From assembly GCA_024679565.1 (NCBI GenBank), contig JAIBDD010000012.1, positions 21,769 through 85,768 of the forward strand: a DNA stretch of 64,000 bases. Direction: 5' to 3'. Source of the stretch: Bacteroidota bacterium. Its GTDB lineage: Bacteria > Bacteroidota > Bacteroidia > NS11-12g > UBA9320. Of the stretch, positions 21,521 through 29,257 are shown in pieces (within the stretch, counting starts at the first letter, position 1; each line of letters starts with the position of its first letter). The translations under genes were made by a program, and so were the position numbers. The notes below the pieces were generated by a model. The model did no database searches, had not been told where the DNA came from, and saw only the letters and a program-made list of their open reading frames with translations.

Positions 21521-22818
21521 AATTCAGTTGTCCATTTGTCACGATCTGTAGCAGGGAATTGCCACGGGGCGCCATTGTTTTCAATATTGGTAAACATCAT
21601 ATTTAGTTCATTTGGGGCTTCAGCTTTTTCCATAACTAAATACTGTCTTAATTGACCAATTACATTTAACGGGTCTATATTTATTGGGCAGGCTTCTGCA
21701 CAAGCATTACAGCTGTTGCACGCCCACAATTCTTCTGGAGTGATATAGGTTAAAAGGTTTTTGTCGTCTGGTTCTGTAATACCTGAATCCATACGTTTAC
21801 CTATTTCTTCCGCCCTGTCGCGCGTGTCCATCATTATCTTTCTTGGAGAAAGTACTTTACCAGTTGCGTTAGCCGGACAAACAGAAGTACACCTTCCGCA
21901 TTCGGTACAGGTATACGCGTCCATAATGTTTTTCCAACTTAAATCTGTTACGTCTTTTGCACCAAAACTTTCAGGTGGTGGAGCGTTTGGATCAGCCGAT
22001 GGGTCACCCATCATCATTTTAACTTCGTTGGTGATTGAACCAATATTGTCTACTTGACCTATTGGCTTCAATTTAGAGTAGAAGGTATTGGGGAAAGCCA
22101 GGATAATATGAAAGTGTTTTGAGTATGGTAGGAAGTTTAAGAAAACTAGAATGCCTAGGATGTGAAACCACCAAAAAACACGCTCAAATACAATTAATGT
22201 ACTTGTAGAGAATGAGTCAAAAAACGGAACCAAATATTGACTTACAGGAAAACTACCTGCATTCGCATAATGGTCAACACCCCGTGCTTGTAGTATTTGA
22301 TCGGTCGCATTCATCTTTAAAATAGCGGCCATTAATACAATTTCGGTTATCAGTATGATGGTGGCGTCTTTGGTAGGCCAACCCTTCATTTCTGGCTTAT
22401 GGAATCGAGGTATTCTGCTAATAAACCGTCGCGTTAAGAAAACGACACACCCAACTAAAACTAATAGTGCAAGTATTTCGAAAAATGCGATAGCCACGTC
22501 ATAAACAGGACCCATAAAGGCAAAAATGCGGTGTGTCCCTAGTATGCCATCAAGCATGATTTCAAGTACCTCAATATTGATGAGTAAAAAACCTGCGTAT
22601 ACAAAAAAGTGAAGAATGGCGGGTATCGGTCTTGCTACCATTTTAGTTTGTCCAAAGGCCACTTTGAGCATGATGGACCAGCGTTTCTTGGGTTGGTCGC
22701 TCCGATTTTCGTCTCGACCAAGTAGAATGTTTCTTCTTATTTTAGAAACGTTTTTATAAAAAAAATAGATCGCGATTCCGAGTGCGATAACAAATAAAAT
22801 TTGCTGTGCTATTTGCAT
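21517..22818 (-). CDS. Membrane-anchored 4Fe-4S (Fe-S)-binding protein
   Basis: N-terminal TM helices; CTECGRCTSVCPANATGK and CNSCNACAEACPINIDP clusters. Confidence 0.9.
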   Translation of the reverse strand: MQIAQQILFVIALGIAIYFFYKNVSKIRRNILLGRDENRSDQPKKRWSIMLKVAFGQTKMVARPIPAILHFFVYAGFLLINIEVLEIMLDGILGTHRIFAFMGPVYDVAIAFFEILALLVLVGCVVFLTRRFISRIPRFHKPEMKGWPTKDATIILITEIVLMAAILKMNATDQILQARGVDHYANAGSFPVSQYLVPFFDSFSTSTLIVFERVFWWFHILGILVFLNFLPYSKHFHIILAFPNTFYSKLKPIGQVDNIGSITNEVKMMMGDPSADPNAPPPESFGAKDVTDLSWKNIMDAYTCTECGRCTSVCPANATGKVLSPRKIMMDTRDRAEEIGKRMDSGITEPDDKNLLTYITPEELWACNSCNACAEACPINIDPLNVIGQLRQYLVMEKAEAPNELNMMFTNIENNGAPWQFPATDRDKWTTEL

Positions 22819-22920
22819 AAAGCGAAAATAGTTAATGCCCTTTATACCAACGCATTTGTGCTTATAGAAGTTTTGCCCATGTGTTCTATTTGTAGGAATA
22901 AAAAATTTAGAAAATAAGCG

Positions 22921-22950
22921 TTTGAAAAAATGAAATAAGTAATACTTTTG
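22921..22950 (+). promoter_or_regulatory. Bacteroidota-type promoter of tRNA-Phe
   Basis: TTTG (22921-22924), 18-bp spacer, TACTTTTG (22943-22950), matching TTTG-N~19-TAnnTTTG; 25 nt upstream of tRNA. Confidence 0.75.
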
Positions 22951-22975
22951 CAGTCCTCTTGAAAAAGAGGGGAAC

Positions 22976-23048
22976 GGTGCGGTAGCTCAGTTGGTAGAGC
23001 AATGGACTGAAAATCCATGTGTCGGCGGTTCAAACCCGCCCCACACCA
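22976..23048 (+). tRNA. tRNA-Phe (GAA)
   Basis: Cloverleaf: D-arm GCTC/GAGC, anticodon arm ATGGA-CTGAAAA-TCCAT (anticodon GAA), T-arm GGCGG-TTCAAAC-CCGCC; acceptor GGTGCGG/CCACACC with C5.A68 mismatch; CCA not encoded. Confidence 0.95.
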
Positions 23049-23053
23049 CTTTT

Positions 23054-23083
23054 AAAGCTCGGCATTTGCCGAGCTTTTTTTTT
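23054..23083 (+). terminator. Intrinsic terminator of tRNA-Phe
   Basis: AGCTCGGC-ATTT-GCCGAGCT followed by T8. Confidence 0.9.
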
Positions 23084-23114
23084 GCAAAAAATCTATGTGG
23101 CGGACGCCCCCCTA

Positions 23115-23140
23115 CCCCGATCGACGCAGGAGCATCGGGG
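23115..23140. repeat. Hairpin CCCCGAT-N12-ATCGGGG
   Basis: CCCCGATCGACGCAGGAGCATCGGGG, 7-bp perfect stem. Confidence 0.5.
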
Positions 23141-23151
23141 ACACCACAGAA

Positions 23152-23180
23152 AGACCCAACTTCGGTTGGGTCTTTTTTTA
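23152..23180 (+). terminator. Second intrinsic-terminator-like hairpin with UUCG tetraloop
   Basis: AGACCCAAC-TTCG-GTTGGGTCT followed by T run. Confidence 0.8.
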
Positions 23181-23481
23181 TGAAGGGATTTTTAAGGAAA
23201 TCCTTTTGATGAACGCCACACATAACAAAACGACCTATCGCAGGCGTGGCCTCGCTTCTGAATGGAGTTTTTTGAATATTATTTGCCGGTTTCAGTTGGT
23301 CGCCAGATGCATAGAAATTACCGGCTCAGTACTTAGGTATACTTTGAGAATTGACAGAGTTAATATCAACTTTTGTAGGACTGGACGTCAAGTAGTAAAT
23401 TAGCTTTTTACAAACGTTAATGAGTTTGACTCACATTGTTTTTATGCAATGCGTTAAGGATAATTAAAACAGTAAGAAATT

Positions 23482-24549
23482 ATGCCACTATACATGGACA
23501 TCCACACAGTTGATACTGACGAATTTTCGGCTGAAGATGTGGTGAAAGCACATATGGAAGACCTCGCTATTCAGGACAATTTTGGTGTAAAGCAACTGAA
23601 GTATTGGGTAAATGAGCAAGCCAAGACCATCTTTTGTTTGATGGAAGGTCCAGATAAAGATGCGTGTAATCAAGTGCATCTTCAGTCACATGGAAACACC
23701 GCATGTAACATCATTGAGGTAGCAGACAATGAGTACAATTTGTTTATGGGACAAGGCTCAGATATAAATGATCTTGCAACCACCAACTCAGGAGAACTTG
23801 ACCCAGGGTATAGAACAATCCTTTTAACCAATATTGTGGCTTTCAAAAAAGAAGACCAAGAAATACACAGACAAGTATTGAAGGTTATTACCGATCACAA
23901 CGGTATAATCGTCCGAGAACCAGATCATCAAACGATGGCAACGTTCATGTATGCCGATGACGCAATAACATGTGCAACAGCCCTTAAAGAATTATTTGAC
24001 GTTAAAAACGAAAGTCTGGAATATAATTTGGCCGTTGTAAGCGGTAGACCTGTAGACGAAGAAGGTGAAACGTTTTTTAAGGAAACAAAGTTGAGGGTTA
24101 ATGGTCTATGCGCATTAGGCTTGAACCGAATGCTATATCTCGACAAGGAAACGATTGCTTTATCCAACAAAGAACTGTCAGGTCACTACGAAAAACATAA
24201 CAACTTTACCGTTTTAGATAATGATGACCTTCGTTTCTCGACATATCTGTCTAAGATTATTCAAGACAACCTTACACGATCTGACTTTACCACCGCTGGG
24301 TTATTTACCTCACTGGGCTTTAGTAAATCGCAAGCAAGTCGAAAAATTAAGGTCTTAACTGGGATGTCACCAAATCAACTAATACAAGAGTCTCGTTTGC
24401 TTACTGCACTAAGTGCAATGGGGAATTCCCAAAAAACAATAGCTGAAATAGGCTATGATTCTGGTTTTAATAGCCCTACTTATTTTACCAGGGTTTTTAA
24501 GAAACGCTTTAGGGTTTCTCCCACAGATTTTGCTTTACAATTAGTATAA
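23482..24549 (+). CDS. AraC-family regulator with N-terminal DUF4242-like domain and degenerate class III cyclase-like middle domain
   Basis: N-term MPLYMDIHTVDTDEFSAEDVVKAHMEDLAIQDNFGVKQLKYWV; middle TILLTNIVAFKKEDQEIHRQVLKVITDHNGIIVREPDHQTMATFMYADDAITCATALKELF; C-term AraC HTH (KTIAEIGYDSGFNSPTYFTRVFKKRFRVSPTDF). Confidence 0.85.
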   Translation: MPLYMDIHTVDTDEFSAEDVVKAHMEDLAIQDNFGVKQLKYWVNEQAKTIFCLMEGPDKDACNQVHLQSHGNTACNIIEVADNEYNLFMGQGSDINDLATTNSGELDPGYRTILLTNIVAFKKEDQEIHRQVLKVITDHNGIIVREPDHQTMATFMYADDAITCATALKELFDVKNESLEYNLAVVSGRPVDEEGETFFKETKLRVNGLCALGLNRMLYLDKETIALSNKELSGHYEKHNNFTVLDNDDLRFSTYLSKIIQDNLTRSDFTTAGLFTSLGFSKSQASRKIKVLTGMSPNQLIQESRLLTALSAMGNSQKTIAEIGYDSGFNSPTYFTRVFKKRFRVSPTDFALQLV

Positions 24550-24566
24550 GGGTAGAAAAATAGAAA

Positions 24567-24596
24567 TTGAATCAATTGTTTCATCATTTGAATCAA
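24567..24596. promoter_or_regulatory. Putative AraC-type operator: TTGAATCAA direct repeat, 21-bp period
   Basis: Identical 9-mers at 24567-24575 and 24588-24596, upstream of nitrilase and just downstream of the AraC gene. Confidence 0.55.
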
Positions 24597-24667
24597 CCTT
24601 GAAATAGTTATGCCTTAACAGGCTGCAACTTTGCATCATAGAGTTTCATTAAAACAAAAGAAATAAC

Positions 24668-25588
24668 ATGATGACTAAAACAAAAATAGCAGCAGCACAA
24701 TTAACACCTGTATTCCTCAATAAAGAGAAAACGGTAAAAAAAGCATGTGAAGCAATTTTAGAAGCAGGTGCGAAAGGCGCCAAAGTAATTGTATTTCCAG
24801 AAGCATTTATATCGGGTTACCCGGATTGGGTCTGGTTAATTCCAAATAGCAAAGGAGCAGATTTAAACGCTTTGTATGTTGAACTCGTTGAAAATGCCGT
24901 AACGATCCCAGATAATTCCACAAATCAACTATGTGAGGCAGCTAAACAAGCTGGTATTAGTGTTGTAATGGGGATGCATGAACGCAACTCCGAAACAAGT
25001 GGGACAAGTCTATACAATAGCTTATTGTTCATAAGCGATGAAGGTGAAATAACAGGCAAACACCGTAAGTTGATACCAACCGGTGGTGAAAGGCTTATTT
25101 GGGCACAAGGAGATGGGTCTACATTCAAATCGTACGATACAAAAGCAGGAAAAATAGCAGGCTTGATTTGCTGGGAAAACTATATGCCTTTAGCCAGAAA
25201 CGCAGTATATGAAACAGGTGCTCAAATACTAGCTGCACCTACTTGGGATAAAAGCCCTAACTGGCAGCAATCCATGCAGCACAACGCACGTGAAGGAGGG
25301 TTGTTCGTAGTCAGCACGTGTATGGCCATTCGCAAGAATGATATACCCGACGAATATGATTTTAAAAACCTATATCCCGAAGGAAGAGAATGGATCAATC
25401 CTGGCAATAGTTGCATCATAGATCCTAAAGGACAAATCATTGCTGGACCATTAGAAGCCGAAGAAGGGATTCTTTACGCAGATATTGATTTAAATACAAT
25501 TACGGAGGCAAAGCGCATGTTCGATGTGGTAGGTCATTATTCAAGACCTGATGTCTTCAATTTTTCAGTTAAAACCAACCAAAAATAA
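24668..25588 (+). CDS. Nitrilase (carbon-nitrogen hydrolase family)
   Basis: Glu VFPEAFISGYPDW, Lys KHRKLIPTGGERLIWAQG, Cys GLICWENYMPLAR catalytic triad motifs. Confidence 0.92.
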   Translation: MMTKTKIAAAQLTPVFLNKEKTVKKACEAILEAGAKGAKVIVFPEAFISGYPDWVWLIPNSKGADLNALYVELVENAVTIPDNSTNQLCEAAKQAGISVVMGMHERNSETSGTSLYNSLLFISDEGEITGKHRKLIPTGGERLIWAQGDGSTFKSYDTKAGKIAGLICWENYMPLARNAVYETGAQILAAPTWDKSPNWQQSMQHNAREGGLFVVSTCMAIRKNDIPDEYDFKNLYPEGREWINPGNSCIIDPKGQIIAGPLEAEEGILYADIDLNTITEAKRMFDVVGHYSRPDVFNFSVKTNQK

Positions 25589-25598
25589 CAAACAGAAT

Positions 25599-26087
25599 AT
25601 GTCAAATTTAAACACTCGTGCTAACGCACTAGCAGAGCGACTAATTACAGGCGCCAACACACTTGCAACCTTCGCAGAAGGATTATCAGATTCGGAATGG
25701 AACAAACCTGTTGTGGGAGATGGCCGAACAATTGGAGTTGTAGTTCATCATGTCGCCAATGTTTATCCTCTTGAAATAGAACTTGCACAAGTTTTGGCCT
25801 CAGGTAATTCCATTACAGAAGCGACTGTGGATGTTGTAAATGAAATGAATGCCCAGCATGCAGAAGAATTTGCACAGGTGAACAAACAAGAAACGCTGGC
25901 ACTCTTACGAAAAAATAGTAAAGTGGCTGCTGATTCGGTTCGTTCCTTCACAGATGCAGAATTGGATCAATCTGGTAAGGTATCACTGAATGCAAATGCA
26001 CCTCTAACTGCTCAGTTCTTTATTGAGGACCACGCCCTTCGTCATAGTTATCATCATTATGAAAAGATTCTACAAACTATAAAGTAA
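25599..26087 (+). CDS. DinB/YfiT-superfamily protein
   Basis: Four-helix pattern with putative metal-binding His (VVHHVANVYPLEIE, EDHALRHSYHHYEKI). Confidence 0.75.
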   Translation: MSNLNTRANALAERLITGANTLATFAEGLSDSEWNKPVVGDGRTIGVVVHHVANVYPLEIELAQVLASGNSITEATVDVVNEMNAQHAEEFAQVNKQETLALLRKNSKVAADSVRSFTDAELDQSGKVSLNANAPLTAQFFIEDHALRHSYHHYEKILQTIK

Positions 26088-26143
26088 TGTTTGAACGTTT
26101 TTACCCGTGATACAACCAACCACGTTATGCTTAATTTTGGCAC

Positions 26144-26881
26144 ATGAAAAATAAACTCCTTGGGTTATTGGCTTTGGTTGTAACAGGATGTACGTCAAAT
26201 ACGTCAACGGAAACAAAGAATCCAGAAAAGATTGAGAAGCAAGAGGAAGAGCATGAGATACAGGATTTCTATTTTCCACTTTCCGACACGATGGTTCCAA
26301 CAACATATACGTACGAAGTAGTTACGGCTTCGAAAGACAAGTCACCTGAACATTATTTTGAGTTTTTAGAGTTTAAGAGAAATGACGACGGGTATTATAC
26401 ATTTAGTAGGTACGAAAAGTCACAGAACTTAGTTGACAGTATGGTCTTTGATTTAGACGAACACGGAGCCAATGTCGTACATCACTTTATTAAGACACAA
26501 GAGAACGACTTTGTAAAAGCCAGTGTAAACCCAAAGCTTATTTTTCCGTGGAAAAGAGAGTTAAATGGACGTATGACAAATAACTTTAGCTACATGTCGG
26601 TTGTTAATGGCAAGCCTACTTCTACAATGGTGAATGTAAACAATGGATTTGTTGGATTTTTGGAGGTAGACAACGCTTTGTCCAACGAAAATAAGTGTAT
26701 CAAAATCGTACACCAGACCGAAGCGAGGTTTGAAGATATGAGTACAAAAAAGGTATATAATTATTCTTCGAAGGGTGAAATAATTGATTTAAAGGGAATC
26801 GGAGTGTATAAATCTATAGAAATGAACAACCACGGAGACACCACGATAAAGAAACTAGTTGATATAAAAAGAGATAGGTAA
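26144..26881 (+). CDS. Hypothetical lipoprotein
   Basis: Lipobox (LVVTGCTSN); TAATTTTG -7 box 4 nt upstream of ATG. Confidence 0.75.
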   Translation: MKNKLLGLLALVVTGCTSNTSTETKNPEKIEKQEEEHEIQDFYFPLSDTMVPTTYTYEVVTASKDKSPEHYFEFLEFKRNDDGYYTFSRYEKSQNLVDSMVFDLDEHGANVVHHFIKTQENDFVKASVNPKLIFPWKRELNGRMTNNFSYMSVVNGKPTSTMVNVNNGFVGFLEVDNALSNENKCIKIVHQTEARFEDMSTKKVYNYSSKGEIIDLKGIGVYKSIEMNNHGDTTIKKLVDIKRDR

Positions 26882-26928
26882 TTCAAGACATTTCTTGAAT
26901 TGACAGCGCTACTAAATATTCAGGGATA

Positions 26929-27309
26929 ATGACTACAACACCAGAACACGACGCACGTATTGCGAAATTGACTTTTGCCTCTGTTTACCCTAGTTACGTA
27001 GATAAGGTTAAAAAAAAGGGTAGAAGTGTTGAAGAACTGCATGAGGTGATTACTTGGTTGACGGGCTTCAACGACGATACTATTCAATCTCTGATTGATG
27101 AGAAAGCGACCTTCGAATCATTTTTCGAGCGGACAAATTTGCATCCAAATGCAACATTAATCAAAGGAGTAATCTGTGGATACCGAATTGAGGAAATTGT
27201 TTCGCCACTCACCAAACAGGCCCGTTATATGGACAAACTCGTAGACGAATTAGCGAAGGGTCGTAAAATGGATAAGATATTACGTAGCCTCTATGAGATA
27301 GGAAGGTGA
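26929..27309 (+). CDS. DUF2200 family protein
   Basis: ARIAKLTFASVYPSYVDKVKKKGRSVEELHEVITWLTGF. Confidence 0.85.
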   Translation: MTTTPEHDARIAKLTFASVYPSYVDKVKKKGRSVEELHEVITWLTGFNDDTIQSLIDEKATFESFFERTNLHPNATLIKGVICGYRIEEIVSPLTKQARYMDKLVDELAKGRKMDKILRSLYEIGR

Positions 27310-27320
27310 AACGATGAACC

Positions 27321-27349
27321 TTCAATCCTTCAGACATTCAATCCTTCAG
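27321..27349. repeat. 13-bp direct repeat TTCAATCCTTCAG, two copies, 3-bp spacer
   Basis: TTCAATCCTTCAG-ACA-TTCAATCCTTCAG. Confidence 0.8.
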
Positions 27350-27638
27350 GATCATTCCCGCCCCCAATACTCACTCATGTGTGTTTCTGCCTGACGAATC
27401 CAGCTATCATTATTGATTAAGGAGTCTGACATATATTTCGTTTTTAGGTTATGAAGCCCAAATTTAATAAATATGGGCACATAAAAGGGTTAAGAATAGA
27501 TGGTAATGCGGTTTTTTATGATAGACGAAATACGAGTTTACATGAGTGACACAGATCAATTAGGGTTGCATAATTGTAATACGCAGTAACAGGCGATTAG
27601 TTACATTTATTTCTATTTAATTGTCGTTAATTTGAACC

Positions 27639-28571
27639 ATGATTTCTGTCATCATACCGATTTACAACGAAGAACAAAATATCCTGCCCATGTATGCGCG
27701 CATGGCTGAGGTGTTTGACAAGCTAAACGTAAAACGAGAGTATATATATGTAAACGATGGGAGTGAAGATGATAGTGAACACGTTATCAAGCGATTGGCT
27801 AAGCAACATGCTGATGTAAAATACATCAATTTTAGCCGCAACTTTGGTCATCAAGTGGCTGTAAGTGCGGGTTTAGACAAGGCCGAAGGGGATAAAGTGG
27901 TAATGATTGACGCCGATGGTCAAGATCCTCCAGAAGTAATTGAAGAGTTGTATTTGAAAAGCTTAGAAGGCTTCGAAGTTGTTTATGCAAAACGTGAAAG
28001 CCGTAAGGGTGAATCTGCCATGAAAATTGCAACAGCCAAGTGGTTTTATCGTGTGCTTAATAGAATCACGAGCTTCGAGATACCTTTGGATACAGGTGAT
28101 TTTCGAATTATGGACCGCAAAGTGGTTGATCAGTTGATAAACATGCCAGAGCACCACAAATTCTTACGTGGTCAAATTTCATGGATTGGATTTAACCAAA
28201 CGTATGTGTCGTTTAAGCGTGATGAACGTATGAGCGGAGAAACAGGGTACACCTATTCAAGAATGATTCGTTTGGCTTTGGATGGAATCACCTCATTTAG
28301 CAACTGGCCGCTCAGAATAGCCACCATATCTGGGTTTGTGTTTTCATTTATTGGCTTTATCCTGATTCTGTACACCTTGTATTCTAAATATTATTCAGAA
28401 ACATATCAAGCAGGTTGGGCCTCACAAATGATTACCTTAATATTTATTGGAGGTATTCAACTGATTGGGATCGGAATAATAGGAGAGTATATAAGTCGGA
28501 TGAACGAAAACATTAAGGGTCGTCCTTTGTATATTGTAAAAGACTCTAACATTTCAGATGCATCAGATTGA
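27639..28571 (+). CDS. Glycosyltransferase family 2 (DPM1/polyprenyl-phosphate type)
   Basis: MISVIIPIYNEEQNILPMYARM; YVNDGSEDDS; two C-terminal TM helices. Confidence 0.93.
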   Translation: MISVIIPIYNEEQNILPMYARMAEVFDKLNVKREYIYVNDGSEDDSEHVIKRLAKQHADVKYINFSRNFGHQVAVSAGLDKAEGDKVVMIDADGQDPPEVIEELYLKSLEGFEVVYAKRESRKGESAMKIATAKWFYRVLNRITSFEIPLDTGDFRIMDRKVVDQLINMPEHHKFLRGQISWIGFNQTYVSFKRDERMSGETGYTYSRMIRLALDGITSFSNWPLRIATISGFVFSFIGFILILYTLYSKYYSETYQAGWASQMITLIFIGGIQLIGIGIIGEYISRMNENIKGRPLYIVKDSNISDASD

Positions 28572-29130
28572 GCCACATTATTTATGGCGCCATGTGTACA
28601 AAGCGAGTAACGACCCCAATAGCCCGTTTTATCAAACACAACACAGCCAATTCGAATTCACCAATAAGATTTACAATTACTTGGTGCACCCACAATGGGA
28701 TTATTTCGGCAGTGAAACGTTATTGCTAAAAGTCCTTTTTGTTGACTACGATGTCAAATATGCGGTGATCGAAATGATTGGCGAATGGAATGATACCATA
28801 CACAATGATATCGCAATACTCAAGCGAGAGGTGATTGATGAAATGATTGATTTAGGCATTGAAAAGTTTATCATTCTTGGAGAAAACATATTGAATTTTC
28901 ATCCAAGTGACGATGCTTATTACCAAGAATGGTGGGAAGATACACCGGGAGGTTGGGTTGCCTTTTTACATTGTCGCGACCATATTTTACAAGAAATGGA
29001 ATCCGTTGGAATTGGAAACTTCATACGTCTTGAGGAAGAAGATGAAAACACCTGGAATTGGAAAACCAAAAAACCTGAACATCTATTTGAAATCGTTGAT
29101 GAGATGATGATGAAGACGTTAGAAATGTAA
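28558..29130 (+). CDS. Hypothetical protein, overlaps upstream GT2 gene
   Basis: 190-aa intact ORF overlapping upstream CDS by 14 nt. Confidence 0.7.
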   Translation: MHQIEPHYLWRHVYKASNDPNSPFYQTQHSQFEFTNKIYNYLVHPQWDYFGSETLLLKVLFVDYDVKYAVIEMIGEWNDTIHNDIAILKREVIDEMIDLGIEKFIILGENILNFHPSDDAYYQEWWEDTPGGWVAFLHCRDHILQEMESVGIGNFIRLEEEDENTWNWKTKKPEHLFEIVDEMMMKTLEM

Positions 29131-29257
29131 ATGTTGAAATGGGACCCTTTTTGTACCCGTGACGCAGGGTCATCTACAAGCCAATTCGAAACAATAATAG
29201 AATACTTCTATCTGTGGCAATTGAATGCGCAGGCTAATTTACCGCATCAACACAGTA

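Noticed and set aside
23095-23403. ORFs around the tRNA-Phe region (22987-23223, 22991-23209, 23095-23403)
   Set aside because: They cross the tRNA and/or terminator hairpins and show no protein-like conservation signals
27321-27349. Two-copy 13-bp direct repeat as a CRISPR-like array
   Set aside because: Only two copies with a 3-bp spacer and no cas genes; best treated as a simple short repeat
27599-27638. Possible riboswitch upstream of the GT2 gene and in other leaders
   Set aside because: I could not identify any known riboswitch consensus (SAM, TPP, cobalamin, FMN, c-di-GMP) in the intergenic regions by eye
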